Below, one piece after another: positions 26,446-35,250 of a DNA stretch of 64,000 nt. Under the pieces are notes generated by a model, which worked only from the letters and a program-made list of their open reading frames with translations, made no database searches and was not told where the DNA came from. Numbering within the stretch: the first letter of the stretch is position 1; the number at the start of each line of letters is the position of its first letter. The stretch is taken from NCBI GenBank assembly GCA_003169695.1, contig PNAS01000056.1, forward strand, positions 1-64,000, written 5' to 3'. Position numbers and translations under genes: made by a program. The stretch comes from Spartobacteria bacterium. Lineage in GTDB: Bacteria > Verrucomicrobiota > Verrucomicrobiia > Chthoniobacterales > UBA10450.

Positions 26446-26466
26446 GGGCGGGTCGCTGACCCGCCC
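26446..26466. repeat. Perfect palindrome between copy 2 terminator and galE
   Basis: GGGCGGGTC and GACCCGCCC flank a GCT loop, giving a perfect 9-bp stem just beyond the 3' end of galE. The degenerate equivalent after copy 1 (near 25751-25772) reads GGGCGTGTTGCTGACCCCGCCC. It could help terminate galE transcripts, but there is no T-run on that strand. Confidence 0.55.
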
Positions 26467-26473
26467 TCCAGAT

Positions 26474-27445
26474 CTAATCCCCGTAGCCGTTCGGAAATTT
26501 CTGGCGCCATTTCCAAGCGCTTTCGATGATCGCTTCAAGGCTTTGGAATTGCGGACGCCAGCCTAGCTCCCGCTGAATCTTCTCCGAAGCTGCGATAAGT
26601 CGCGGCGGATCGCCCGCGCGCCGAGGCTTCTCCACTACCGGAATTTTGTGGCCGGTCACTCTGCGACAGCACTCGATCACTTCGCGCACGCTCGAACCAC
26701 CGCCGGTGCCAAGATTGTAGAGCTCACTCTTGGGCGCCTTCAACGCGAGAATGTGCGCGTGCGCCAAATCCAGAATATGAATGTAATCGCGGATGCACGT
26801 GCCATCCGGGGTGTCGTAATCGGTGCCGTAGATCTCCACATGAGGCATTAGGCCCAGCGCGACCTTCAAGACATTTGGAATCAGGTGTGTCTCGATGCGG
26901 TGTTCTTCGCCGAAATTCTCTGAAGCGCCCGCGGCGTTGAAGTAGCGGAGCGCGACAAAGCGCAAACCATGAATTTCGCCATACCAGCGCAAGATTTTCT
27001 CGAACGCTAGCTTCGATTCCCCATACGGGTTGATCGGACGCGGCGGCAATGTCTCGTCGATCGGCAATCGTTCCGGCGGACCAAAAATGGCGCAGGTCGA
27101 TGAAAAGACGAGCTGCTTTCGGCCGGTCGCGATCATGGCATCGAGGAGATTCAAGCCGTGCCCGATGTTGTTGCGAAAATATTTCGAGGGATTCTCCATC
27201 GACTCTCCGACCAGGGCGCTCGCGGCAAAGTGCATGACTGCCTCTGGTTGGAACGCAGCCAGCGTCGATTGAATCCGATCGCAGTCCGCTAGATCGCCTT
27301 CGGTAAACTGCGCCCGGGAATCAACCGCGCGACGATGTCCCTCCGTCAGGTTGTCGAATATGCCAACGGTGTGGCCCTCGTTGAGCAACAGTTCAGCGCA
27401 GACGCTGCCGATGTAGCCTGCTCCGCCGACAACGAGAACTTTCAT
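26474..27445 (-). CDS. galE: UDP-glucose 4-epimerase
   Basis: Interconverts UDP-glucose and UDP-galactose for polysaccharide and LPS synthesis. Short-chain dehydrogenase fold of 323 aa: NAD motif GGAGYIGS near residue 7-14, NLTEGHRRAV, catalytic SST (residues 115-117) and Y141-x3-K145 (PYGESK), then RYFNAAGA and DGTCIRDYIHILDLA as in GalE. The C-terminal end is duplicated as a remnant at 25786. It stands alone here, convergent with the small secreted-protein genes. Confidence 0.95.
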   Translation of the reverse strand: MKVLVVGGAGYIGSVCAELLLNEGHTVGIFDNLTEGHRRAVDSRAQFTEGDLADCDRIQSTLAAFQPEAVMHFAASALVGESMENPSKYFRNNIGHGLNLLDAMIATGRKQLVFSSTCAIFGPPERLPIDETLPPRPINPYGESKLAFEKILRWYGEIHGLRFVALRYFNAAGASENFGEEHRIETHLIPNVLKVALGLMPHVEIYGTDYDTPDGTCIRDYIHILDLAHAHILALKAPKSELYNLGTGGGSSVREVIECCRRVTGHKIPVVEKPRRAGDPPRLIAASEKIQRELGWRPQFQSLEAIIESAWKWRQKFPNGYGD

Positions 27446-27502
27446 CGGGGAAGTTGTGGCGCTCCTGCGCGCGGTGTCAAAACAAACCGCGCGCGCAGCT
27501 CG

Positions 27503-27997
27503 TTAACCTTTGTTTGCTTCAATCCCGGCGATCATGCGCCGAACAAGCCCATTTTTCCTGCGGGGCGCAAGGACTTCAAGACTCTGCTGCTTTGATCCCC
27601 ATTCCAGAATATCGATGTCGACACGCCGGACACCCCACAAGCGCATCGCGCGGCGACTGGTCTTGTAGAGGTCGATCGTGTTCGTGCCAACCAATGCGCC
27701 ACCATAATCGTCGATTATGTAACGGTCTTGCGTGCCGACGATTTGGAAGCGTGTGCCGAGTGGAAAACGCGACCAGTCGGCGGCCGCACTCATTTGGTTT
27801 TGACCGGATAAGGAGCGGCCGATCGCGTTACGCCCACCGCCTCTTTCCGTGTGTGTGTAAGCGGTCGTTCGCACATTCGAAATACGGTTTCCATAGGCGG
27901 TTGGGGCTTGTCTTGTGGACGGTGAGGTTGGCGTCTCGCAACTCGTGATCAGACAAGTAAGCGCCCCGAAACCGGCGAATTTCAGATATGTCGACAT
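27503..27997 (-). CDS. 3D-domain lipoprotein
   Basis: 164-aa protein from ATG 27997. The N-terminus FAGFGALTCLITSC is a lipoprotein signal with the lipid-accepting Cys near residue 20. The mature part has RTTAYTHTERGG, WSRFPLGTRFQI and YIIDDYGGALVGTNTIDLYK, the Asp-rich pattern of the 3D domain found at the C-terminus of MltA-type lytic transglycosylases and in YuiC/RpfB-like proteins. A role in peptidoglycan is suggested but not shown, since the MltA barrel itself is absent. The frame is open further upstream to 28183, but those codons overlap the divergent phosphoesterase gene. Confidence 0.82.
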   Translation of the reverse strand: MSTYLKFAGFGALTCLITSCETPTSPSTRQAPTAYGNRISNVRTTAYTHTERGGGRNAIGRSLSGQNQMSAAADWSRFPLGTRFQIVGTQDRYIIDDYGGALVGTNTIDLYKTSRRAMRLWGVRRVDIDILEWGSKQQSLEVLAPRRKNGLVRRMIAGIEANKG

Positions 27998-28072
27998 CGG
28001 CGCGGAAAACCGCTCATTACCGATTGAAGGCAGGGGTGGCAAGCGATAATTTGCGCGGCTTATTGGCTTAAC

Positions 28073-28729
28073 ATGTCGACATTTCGTGCGAACCAGGCGC
28101 TCGTCGCCGATGAAATCTTGCTCGACGGCCGTCTCGTGCTTTTTCATCAGCGCGAGCGCTGGCTCGTCGTGGCTGATCTGCATTTCGGCTACGAATTGAG
28201 CCAGCGCGCGGCTGGCCGGCTTGTTCCGCTGTGGGGCATGGCGTCGATCTCGGAGCGCCTGCTCCAGTTAGTCGCTGAATATCGGCCGAGCCGTCTGATT
28301 ATTCTCGGTGATCTGGTGCACGACCAGACCGCGGCACTGAAAGCTCGCGAGCTGCTCGAACGGATCCGGAATTTTTGCGAGCCGATCGTCGTGGCAGGAA
28401 ACCACGATCGGCAGCTGCACGGCGAAATCGATTTGTTCGACTCTTGGGAAACCGAGCGCTTTTATTTTCATCACGGTCATTGCGCGGCTGAGCCGTCGGA
28501 TCGAATCCAGATCATTGGGCATCATCATCCGGCTGGAACGATCTCAGATGGCGCCGGTCTCCGGTTGAAATGTCCGGCTTTCGTCCAGCAATCGCGTTGC
28601 TGGATCATGCCAGCCTTTTCCCCCTGGGCGAGTGGCACCAAATGGGCGCAAGACGAACCAAGCCGGGTATGGCTTTGCACGCCGGAACGGATTTTGCGAC
28701 TCCCGGAAACCGAACCCGCGCAGATCTAG
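28073..28729 (+). CDS. Calcineurin-like metallophosphoesterase (PdeM-type)
   Basis: 218-aa protein with the metal-binding motifs of the family: VADLHFGYE (D-x-H), ILGDLVHDQ, VAGNHDRQL and IIGHHHPAG. The order and spacing, and the N-terminal LVADEILLDGRLVLFHQRERWLVV block, match the group annotated as PdeM or ligase-associated DNA damage response phosphoesterase. No ATP-dependent ligase, helicase or exonuclease partner is adjacent, so the repair association is only by family. Its 3' end is 5 bp from the convergent mscL stop codon. Confidence 0.88.
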   Translation: MSTFRANQALVADEILLDGRLVLFHQRERWLVVADLHFGYELSQRAAGRLVPLWGMASISERLLQLVAEYRPSRLIILGDLVHDQTAALKARELLERIRNFCEPIVVAGNHDRQLHGEIDLFDSWETERFYFHHGHCAAEPSDRIQIIGHHHPAGTISDGAGLRLKCPAFVQQSRCWIMPAFSPWASGTKWAQDEPSRVWLCTPERILRLPETEPAQI

Positions 28730-28734
28730 GTGAT

Positions 28735-29196
28735 CTAAACGCGTGCCGTCCCAGCCATCTCCGACGTGCAGTGCGGGCAGCGCGTGGCTTTGATCGGAAT
28801 AGTCATCGCGCAAAAAGGGCACTCTTTCGATACCGGAGCGGCCGCTCCCGGTTTGGGTCGCTTCATCTTATTGAGGGCCCGGAGGAGCAGAAAAATGCAA
28901 AACGAAACAATCAAGAAATTGACGACGAGGGTGACAAAATTTCCGTAGTTCCAGGTAACGGCGCCGGCCTTTGCCGCATCGCCGGCGGTTTTGAATGCGC
29001 CTCCACCGGGTGCGTCGCGCAGCACGACAAATTTGTTTGAGAAGTCCAGCCCGCCGGTCAGGAGGCTGAGCGGCGGCATGATGATGTCCTTCACCAACGA
29101 GGCGACAATTCCTCCGAAGGCCGCGCCGATGATGACGCCCACAGCCATGTCGACCGCGTTTCCTTTGATCGCGAATTCCTTGAATTCTTTGAGCAT
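28735..29196 (-). CDS. mscL: Large-conductance mechanosensitive channel with C-terminal zinc ribbon
   Basis: Homopentameric inner-membrane safety valve that opens on hypo-osmotic shock. The N-terminus FKEFAIKGNAVDMAVGVIIGAAFGGIVASLV is the canonical first helix, and FVTLVVNFLIVSFCIFLLL is the second. After the usual cytoplasmic linker the tail has CPFC at C126/C129 and CPHC at C140/C143, a four-cysteine zinc-ribbon pattern in place of the plain charged helix. At 153 aa it is slightly longer than E. coli MscL. It lies 13 bp upstream of the leuS stop on the same strand as leuS. Confidence 0.93.
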   Translation of the reverse strand: MLKEFKEFAIKGNAVDMAVGVIIGAAFGGIVASLVKDIIMPPLSLLTGGLDFSNKFVVLRDAPGGGAFKTAGDAAKAGAVTWNYGNFVTLVVNFLIVSFCIFLLLRALNKMKRPKPGAAAPVSKECPFCAMTIPIKATRCPHCTSEMAGTARV

Positions 29197-29209
29197 GACC
29201 GAGCTGTAC

Positions 29210-31789
29210 TTAACCGGTCACGACATTGACAAGCTTTTTGGGGACGACGACGACCTTGCGAATCGTCTGCCCGCCAACGGCATTTTGCACTTTCTTATTA
29301 GCGAGCGCCGCCGTTTCGAGCGCGGCGTCTGTGGCGTCGAGAGCGACGGTAATCTTGTCACGTAGCTTTCCGTTCACCTGCAAAACGATCTCGATTTCGT
29401 CTTCGATCAAGAGGCGCTCATCGTGGTCGGGCCAGCGCTGCCTGGTGATGTCGCCGCTAACGCCGGGGAACTTTTCGGCCAGGGTTTGCCAAAGCTCCGA
29501 AGTAAGATGGGGCGCAAACGGATTAAGCAGAATCAAAAGTGTGCGGAGCGCGGAGACAGGTTTGACCGGCGTGTTCGTGAGCGCGTTCACCAGAATCATC
29601 ATCTGCGAGATCGCGGTATTGAAGGAAAGCGTTTCGATATCGCCGCTAACCTTCTTGATTGTGGCGTGCAGGATTTTGAGCTCGGATTTCTGCGGATCGA
29701 CTTCCTGCACCTCGCCGGAAAGAATCCATTCGCCGGCTTGATTTTCCTCCATAATCAGACGCCAGACGCGCGCGAGAAATCGCGAAACGCCTTCGACGCC
29801 CTTCATGCTCCAGGGCTTCATCTGCTCGAGTGGGCCCATGAACATCTCGTAACAGCGAAACGAATCCGCGCCGTAGATTTCAATCACATCGATCGGGTCG
29901 ATCACGTTGCCCCAGCGCTTTGACATCTTGCGGCCGTCCTCCCCGAGAATCATGCCTTGATTGACGAGGCGTTGGAATGGCTCGGGTGTCGAGAGGTACT
30001 CGAGATCGAAGAGCACTTTGTGCCAAAACCGCGCATACAAGAGATGCAGCACCGCATGCTCGACGCCGCCGATGTAGAGATCGACTCCGCCCGGTTTTCC
30101 TCCGCCCATCCAATACTGCTCTGGCTCCGGGCCCACGAACCGTTTTTCGTTCTGCGGATCGCAGAACCGAAGGTAGTACCAGCACGAGCCGGCCCATTGA
30201 GGCATTGTATTCGTTTCGCGCGACGCGGTGTCTGAATGACGAATCCAATCTTTCGCTTTCGCCAGCGGCGGTTCGCCGGTCCCGGTCGGTTTGAAATCCT
30301 CGAGTGCCGGTGGTTCCAGCGGCAGTTCCGATTCCGGCAGCGCTTCATGTTTGCCATCGCGCCAGATGATCGGGAACGGTTCGCCCCAATAGCGCTGCCG
30401 CGAGAACAACCAATCGCGCAATTTGTAGTTGATCGACCGCGCGCCGAGCTCGCGTTCTTCCAGCCAGTCGGTGATTTTTTGTTTCGCGGCTTCCGTCGGC
30501 AGGTTTTCGATCAGCGGGGAATTGATTGCGGTGCCGTCGCCGACAAACCCGAGAGATTCCTGTCCGGCCGGCGCTTGGAGGACGATTCGAACCGGCAGAT
30601 CAAATCTTTGCGCGAATTCCAAATCGCGCGCGTCATGTGCGGGCACGCCCATAATGGCGCCGGTGCCGTAACCCATCAGCACGTAATCCGCGATCCAGAT
30701 CGGAGTGCGTTCGAAGTTCGCAGGGTTTATTGCGAATGCGCCAGTGAACGCCCCGGTCTTTTCCTTGGAAAGATCGGTGCGTTCGAGATCGGATTTCGCG
30801 GCAATCCCAGCGCGATAGGCTTCGATTGAGTCACGTTGCTCTTCTGTCGTGATCTGATCGACGAGTGGATTTTCCGGAGCGACCACCATGTAAGTCGCGC
30901 CGTAGAGTGTGTCGGGCCGCGTTGTGAACACCTTAATGTGAGGTCGGCGGATCCTTTCTCCGAGTTGGAGAGGCGCATCTGGCCCGATCTCAAATTTGAT
31001 TTCCGCGCCCTCGCTGCGGCCGATCCAGTTTCGTTGGAGCGCTTTGATCGAGTCCGGCCAATCCAGGCTTTCCAATTCGTCCAGGAGACGATCGGCGAAC
31101 GCGGTGATGCGCAGCATCCATTGGCGCATCGGACGGCGGACAACCGGAAAACCGCCGACTTCGCTTTTGCCTTCGATGACCTCCTCGTTCGCCAGGACGG
31201 TGCCTAATTCCTGACACCAATTTACAGGGACTTCCGCCACATAAGCGAGGCGCACGCCGTCGGGATCAGCGCCGTGATAACTGGAGATGCGCTCAGCCTT
31301 TTTTGTCTCCGGGTTAAACCACGAATTGTATATCTGAAGAAAAATCCACTGCGTCCATTTATAGTAGGCAGGATCGGTCGTGTTTACTTCGCGTTCCCAA
31401 TCGTAGGAAAAGCCGATGCGTTTGAGTTGCGACTTGAATTTCGCAACGTTGTCGCGCGTGGTGATGATTGGATGCTGGCCGGTTTTGATCGCATACTGCT
31501 CGGCGGGGAGGCCAAATGCGTCCCAGCCCATCGGGTGAAGCACGTTGAAACCGCGCAGGCGCTTGTAGCGCGCGATAATGTCCGTCGCGGTGTAACCCTC
31601 GGGATGTCCGACGTGCAAACCCGCGCCACTCGGATACGGAAACATATCGAGCACATAAAATTTCGGCTTCGCCGGATCGAAATTCTCTTCGCCCGGATTC
31701 GGTGCGCGGAACGAGCGATTCTTGTCCCACGTCGCCTGCCATTTAAGCTCGATCTGATCGAAAGGATAAGGTTTGCGGCGCTCGTTCAT
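29210..31789 (-). CDS. leuS: Leucyl-tRNA synthetase
   Basis: Class I synthetase of 859 aa. The HIGH-type motif is in [16 protein letters not shown] near residue 55-70. The editing CP1 domain lies around residues 230-420 ([29 protein letters not shown]). The catalytic core resumes with [21 protein letters not shown], and the KMSKS loop is [10 protein letters not shown]. The C-terminal anticodon and appended domains follow. Length and order are those of bacterial LeuRS. The terminal MscL gene overlaps no codons but sits only 13 bp downstream. Confidence 0.97.
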   Translation of the reverse strand: MNERRKPYPFDQIELKWQATWDKNRSFRAPNPGEENFDPAKPKFYVLDMFPYPSGAGLHVGHPEGYTATDIIARYKRLRGFNVLHPMGWDAFGLPAEQYAIKTGQHPIITTRDNVAKFKSQLKRIGFSYDWEREVNTTDPAYYKWTQWIFLQIYNSWFNPETKKAERISSYHGADPDGVRLAYVAEVPVNWCQELGTVLANEEVIEGKSEVGGFPVVRRPMRQWMLRITAFADRLLDELESLDWPDSIKALQRNWIGRSEGAEIKFEIGPDAPLQLGERIRRPHIKVFTTRPDTLYGATYMVVAPENPLVDQITTEEQRDSIEAYRAGIAAKSDLERTDLSKEKTGAFTGAFAINPANFERTPIWIADYVLMGYGTGAIMGVPAHDARDLEFAQRFDLPVRIVLQAPAGQESLGFVGDGTAINSPLIENLPTEAAKQKITDWLEERELGARSINYKLRDWLFSRQRYWGEPFPIIWRDGKHEALPESELPLEPPALEDFKPTGTGEPPLAKAKDWIRHSDTASRETNTMPQWAGSCWYYLRFCDPQNEKRFVGPEPEQYWMGGGKPGGVDLYIGGVEHAVLHLLYARFWHKVLFDLEYLSTPEPFQRLVNQGMILGEDGRKMSKRWGNVIDPIDVIEIYGADSFRCYEMFMGPLEQMKPWSMKGVEGVSRFLARVWRLIMEENQAGEWILSGEVQEVDPQKSELKILHATIKKVSGDIETLSFNTAISQMMILVNALTNTPVKPVSALRTLLILLNPFAPHLTSELWQTLAEKFPGVSGDITRQRWPDHDERLLIEDEIEIVLQVNGKLRDKITVALDATDAALETAALANKKVQNAVGGQTIRKVVVVPKKLVNVVTG

Positions 31790-31872
31790 GAGGAAAGAAT
31801 CAGGAACACAGGAAATCAGGAAAGAAACTGAAAAATTTCCTGCCTTCCTCTTTTCCTAATTCATTTTAATTG

Positions 31873-32463
31873 ATGCACCAGTTTTTGCTCGCGACCCGCA
31901 ACTCGCACAAGACGCGAGAATTCGCGGAGATTCTCGGTGATGGGTTTGATGTTCAAGACCTGGCGGATATAGTGGAATTACCGGTGGTAGAGGAAACCGG
32001 TCTCACGTTCAAGGCGAACGCGATCCTGAAAGCGGTCGAGACCTCGAAGCATTTCCCGGAGCTTGTTGTCGCGGATGACTCGGGTCTCCAAGTGGATGGA
32101 TTGGATGGCGCGCCCGGAATCTATGCCGCGCGTTACGCCGGTGAGCACGCCACTGATGCAGCCAACATCGCGAAACTTCTCGCTGAGCTAACCCGACGTG
32201 ATCCCGCCCCACGTTCAGCGCGCTTCCGATGTTTCCTGGCGCTCGCGCGACAGGGCGAGGTCTTAGGAATCTTCGAGGGTGTTATCGAGGGAGCAATCGT
32301 CAATGCGCCTCGGGGATCGGCCGGATTTGGGTACGATCCCGTCTTCCAGCCGCAGGGATTCAAACAGACATTCGCTGAGCTTTCTCCGGTCGAGAAAAAT
32401 CGGATCAGTCACCGCGCACGAGCCATCCGGTTGTTGCGGACCGCGTTGCTCGCCCAGTCCTGA
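31873..32463 (+). CDS. rdgB: XTP/dITP pyrophosphatase (Ham1/RdgB)
   Basis: Cleans the nucleotide pool by hydrolysing deaminated purine triphosphates. The 196-aa protein starts MHQFLLATRNSHKTREFAEIL, the family start with the Asn/Lys substrate contact. It has EETGLTFKANAILKA, VVADDSGLQVDGLDGAPGIYAARYAG (the metal-binding DDSGL motif) and GFGYDPVFQPQG with the later SHRARAIRLL. A TTG just upstream is in frame, but ATG 31873 is preferred. It diverges from leuS. Confidence 0.95.
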   Translation: MHQFLLATRNSHKTREFAEILGDGFDVQDLADIVELPVVEETGLTFKANAILKAVETSKHFPELVVADDSGLQVDGLDGAPGIYAARYAGEHATDAANIAKLLAELTRRDPAPRSARFRCFLALARQGEVLGIFEGVIEGAIVNAPRGSAGFGYDPVFQPQGFKQTFAELSPVEKNRISHRARAIRLLRTALLAQS

Positions 32464-32475
32464 TCCGGCGGGAAC

Positions 32476-32964
32476 TCAGGGCTTATTTGGTGGCGGGGGT
32501 GGAGCGCCGGGCGGCCCCGGCGGCGGCACTGTCCCTGCAGATCCCGTAACGGAAGCTGCCTTGATTTGATAGCCGATCTTTGTGATGCCAGCCAATCGCA
32601 CCTTGTCGAGCAGCCCGATCACGTCTCCGTGCATGGCGAGTGTTTCGGCGCTGAGGGAAACCTTCACGTCTTTATTGCCTTCATGAAGCTGATAAAGCTT
32701 CGGCAGGACATCGGAATCGAGGACGGGGGCGTTGTCGAAATAGACGAGGCCACCTTCAGTCACGCGGATCGAGACGTAATCTTTTTTTTCGTTAGGCGGC
32801 GGTGGCGGAGAGTTGGCGCTCGGAAGATTCACGGGGATGCCCTTCATGTGGGTCTGGCTCAAGCTGACCATCATGAAGCTGGCAAGCAAAAAGAACATGA
32901 TGTCGATCAAGGGGATGATCTCAATGCGCGCTTTCTTGTGGGGAATTGGCGATCGCATTCTCAT
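32476..32964 (-). CDS. ExbD/TolR-like protein (cluster 2, second copy)
   Basis: 162-aa protein with one N-terminal span (IEIIPLIDIMFFLLASFMMVSL) containing the conserved Asp, followed by a Pro/Asn-rich spacer (GIPVNLPSANSPPPPPN) and a periplasmic domain (VYFDNAPVL-type beta strands, VIGLLDKVRLAGI). It ends in a Pro/Gly-rich tail. It closely resembles the ExbD at 33636 (both start with IPHKKARIEIIPLIDIMFF), so the two are probably duplicates in one operon. Confidence 0.9.
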   Translation of the reverse strand: MRMRSPIPHKKARIEIIPLIDIMFFLLASFMMVSLSQTHMKGIPVNLPSANSPPPPPNEKKDYVSIRVTEGGLVYFDNAPVLDSDVLPKLYQLHEGNKDVKVSLSAETLAMHGDVIGLLDKVRLAGITKIGYQIKAASVTGSAGTVPPPGPPGAPPPPPNKP

Positions 32965-32986
32965 GGTTTAGTGCGGCTTAAAGAAA

Positions 32987-33628
32987 TTAATACTGCGCCC
33001 CGCTCATCGTGAAGGTAATCGGGGTGCGAACTCTGGAGACAGTTCCCGGTTTGAAGCGCCACCGGCGGAACGCGCTGGTGGCGGCATTGTCCAGAATCGG
33101 GCTGCCTGTGCTTTGCGCCATATCTGCGCCCGTCACGCTACCGCTGCCGGGATCAATAGTCATCACGCAGACGCCGCTGCCGGTGATTTTGGAGCGCCGT
33201 GCTTCATACGGATACTCCGGTCGAGGAGCGCTCACTGCCATCACTTTCGCAGAAGACATGGACATCGGTCCGATGGGTCCGACCGGCTTTGGTTTCGCGA
33301 TGGGTGCCACGGGCTTGTTGGAAGGCGGGTTCTTGGGCGGCGGCGTGGGCTTTTCCTCGACGAACTCAGGCTTTTGATCTGGTATTGCCTCGGGCGGCGG
33401 CGGCGGGGGAGGTTCTTCTTCGGGAGGCGGCGTGGGTTGCGGCGGCTCCGGCTGTTGCTCAATCGACACCTCCACTGTGGCCTCGGGAATGTCCGTTAGG
33501 TCTACGATCTTTTCCTTCGGGTGAATTGAGGCAATCGCGACGGCGGCGAAGTGAATCGCAGCGGCGCCGCTGATAGCTGCCCAGACGTGCCATCTTGGCG
33601 GGGGCCGATAGAGGAGTGGTCCGGCCAT
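32987..33628 (-). CDS. TonB family protein (cluster 2)
   Basis: 213-aa protein with an N-terminal anchor (WHVWAAISGAAAIHFAAVAIASI), a Pro/Glu spacer (PEPPQPTPPPEEEPPPPPP) and a C-terminal TonB domain. The domain has PRPEYPYEARRSKITGSG, in which YP-x-EAR is the typical TonB start, and DNAATSAFRRWRFKPG. It sits between two exbD genes downstream of exbB, so it should couple the proton motive force to outer-membrane receptors. No TonB-dependent receptor is in the window. Confidence 0.92.
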   Translation of the reverse strand: MAGPLLYRPPPRWHVWAAISGAAAIHFAAVAIASIHPKEKIVDLTDIPEATVEVSIEQQPEPPQPTPPPEEEPPPPPPPEAIPDQKPEFVEEKPTPPPKNPPSNKPVAPIAKPKPVGPIGPMSMSSAKVMAVSAPRPEYPYEARRSKITGSGVCVMTIDPGSGSVTGADMAQSTGSPILDNAATSAFRRWRFKPGTVSRVRTPITFTMSGAQY

Positions 33629-33635
33629 GGCGTCT

Positions 33636-34073
33636 TTACTTTCCTCCGCCGGGGACGCCGGAGGTCGCCTGGCTCTTAATCTCGAACGATATCTTGTTGA
33701 AACCGGACGAGCGGATCTGATCCAGCACTCGAGTGACGTTGCCGTGAACGGCTTCCCGGTCGCCGCGAATGAAAATTTTCGCTTCGGGATTAGTAGCGTA
33801 AACCTTCCTCAGCCGAGGAAGAACCTCCTCGAGCGGAATTTTTTCTTTATCAAAGTAGGTGTAGCCATCCTTGTCCACGGAAAGGCTGACGTAATCCTTT
33901 TTCGATTGCGTCTTGCCGGAGGCGCCGATGGGCAGGGCCACCTTCATGCCCTTCATGGTCGTCTGGCTTAGGCTCACCATCATGAAACTCGCGAGCAGAA
34001 AGAACATGATGTCGATCAACGGGATGATCTCGATTCGCGCTTTCTTATGCGGGATAGGTGAGGCGACGTTCAT
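33636..34073 (-). CDS. ExbD/TolR-like protein (cluster 2, first copy)
   Basis: 145-aa protein starting with a short cytoplasmic piece (SPIPHKKARIEIIPLIDIMFF) and one span carrying the conserved Asp. The periplasmic part has MKVALPIGASGKTQSKKDYVSLSVDKDG, IFIRGDREAVHGNVTRVLDQI and a short tail. It is nearly identical to the second ExbD in its first 35 residues. It begins 7 bp downstream of the exbB stop and lies 7 bp upstream of tonB. Confidence 0.92.
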   Translation of the reverse strand: MNVASPIPHKKARIEIIPLIDIMFFLLASFMMVSLSQTTMKGMKVALPIGASGKTQSKKDYVSLSVDKDGYTYFDKEKIPLEEVLPRLRKVYATNPEAKIFIRGDREAVHGNVTRVLDQIRSSGFNKISFEIKSQATSGVPGGGK

Positions 34074-34080
34074 GCGAGCC

Positions 34081-35031
34081 TTAAATCGAGGATTTGGTCG
34101 CTGAGCTTGGAGTTGCTCCCGAGATCTCCACGTCGGTGTGACCCGTCTTGTTTTGAGCTTCCAACATAACTTCCAGATTCGTCGCAGCTGTCTGCAGTTC
34201 GAACTCTAAGTTAGACACTCGAGACGTGAAAAAGTTAAACGGAATCAACGAGAAAATCGCGATGCCAAGACCGCAGGCGGTGGCGATGAGCGCTTCCGCG
34301 ATACCGCCGGTGACGGCTTGCACAGCGAGCTCTTCATTGCCGAGGAAGCTGAATGACTTCATCAGACCAGTGATCGTTCCCAACAGACCGAGTAATGGGG
34401 CGAGAGTCACCAACGTGTCCATGACGACTAGGAACCGGCCGGCCCGTTTGATCTCGATGCCGGCGGCGACTTGCAGCGCACCCTGGAGCGAGGCGTGCTG
34501 GTGATTCAAGCCATTCCACATCATGCGCAGAACGGGATCGCGCGAGTCGCGTGACAGGCGGGAAGCTTCGGCCACGTCGCCGACTTCGATCGCGGTAAAG
34601 ACCTTCTCGATCCGCTTGGGATCGCGGCGCATCCAGCGGCCGAGCCACCAGAAAATGCGCTCGAGCACAACCGCCAGGGCAGTGAGCGAGACGATGAGGA
34701 TCGGCCACATGATCGGGCCGCCTTTGCGGAAATTATCGACAAAGAAATTCTTATCAATCGCGCTCTCTGGGATTGCGGCGGCCGATGGACTAGCGCTTGC
34801 CGCCGGAGAAACGCTCGCGGTTGTCGTCGCTGGCGACATTGCGGCTGTGACCGGTGTCATGCCTGCTGCTGGCGAAATCGCCGGAGCAGCGGGGCTCGTC
34901 ATGGTCGCCGGGGCGGTGGGCGGGGCCCCCGCTGGATTGGCTGGCGACGTGCCAGGAGGTGGTGGCGGTTGGCCGAAAGAAGTCAACATGAGTGTGACGG
35001 AGCAGAGGCTGGCGATTAGCAGTGTTTTCAT
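34081..35031 (-). CDS. MotA/TolQ/ExbB proton channel with secreted Pro/Ala-rich N-terminus (cluster 2)
   Basis: 316-aa protein. From ATG 35031 it starts with a signal-like segment (LLIASLCSVTLMLTSFGQ), then a Pro/Ala/Thr/Ser-rich region (residues about 20-95). The channel part has GGPIMWPILIVSLTALAVVLERIFW, RFLVVMDTLVTLAPLLGLLGTITGLM and TGGIAEALIATACGLGIAIFSLIPF. Such an N-terminal exported extension is common in Ton-system ExbB of Verrucomicrobiota and Bacteroidota-type clusters, but its role is unknown. Upstream in-frame codons to 35187 look non-coding, so ATG 35031 is preferred. Confidence 0.9.
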   Translation of the reverse strand: MKTLLIASLCSVTLMLTSFGQPPPPPGTSPANPAGAPPTAPATMTSPAAPAISPAAGMTPVTAAMSPATTTASVSPAASASPSAAAIPESAIDKNFFVDNFRKGGPIMWPILIVSLTALAVVLERIFWWLGRWMRRDPKRIEKVFTAIEVGDVAEASRLSRDSRDPVLRMMWNGLNHQHASLQGALQVAAGIEIKRAGRFLVVMDTLVTLAPLLGLLGTITGLMKSFSFLGNEELAVQAVTGGIAEALIATACGLGIAIFSLIPFNFFTSRVSNLEFELQTAATNLEVMLEAQNKTGHTDVEISGATPSSATKSSI

Positions 35032-35250
35032 AAGGTTGATTGGAAAGTTTCTTTCCCGGCTCGAATTCCGATGAGGATTTACGGTTTGTTTATCCTCAAA
35101 GAGGCCGGGGCGAGTCCAGCAAAACTTTCGCGTTTGTCTTTTCGACGCTCGGATCATGGCGGACCCTCTAATGTTAGTTCGCATCATCCGACCGTTTGGG
35201 ATGCAGCTTAGGATAAGGAAATTGCGGCTGGAAAGAACTATTTTCGCGGA

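Noticed and set aside
31790-31872. Possible promoter or repeat between leuS and rdgB
   Set aside because: The stretch has CAGGAAATCAGGAAAG and TTCCTGCCTTCCTC complementary phrases but no clear -10/-35 or repeat copy elsewhere in the window.
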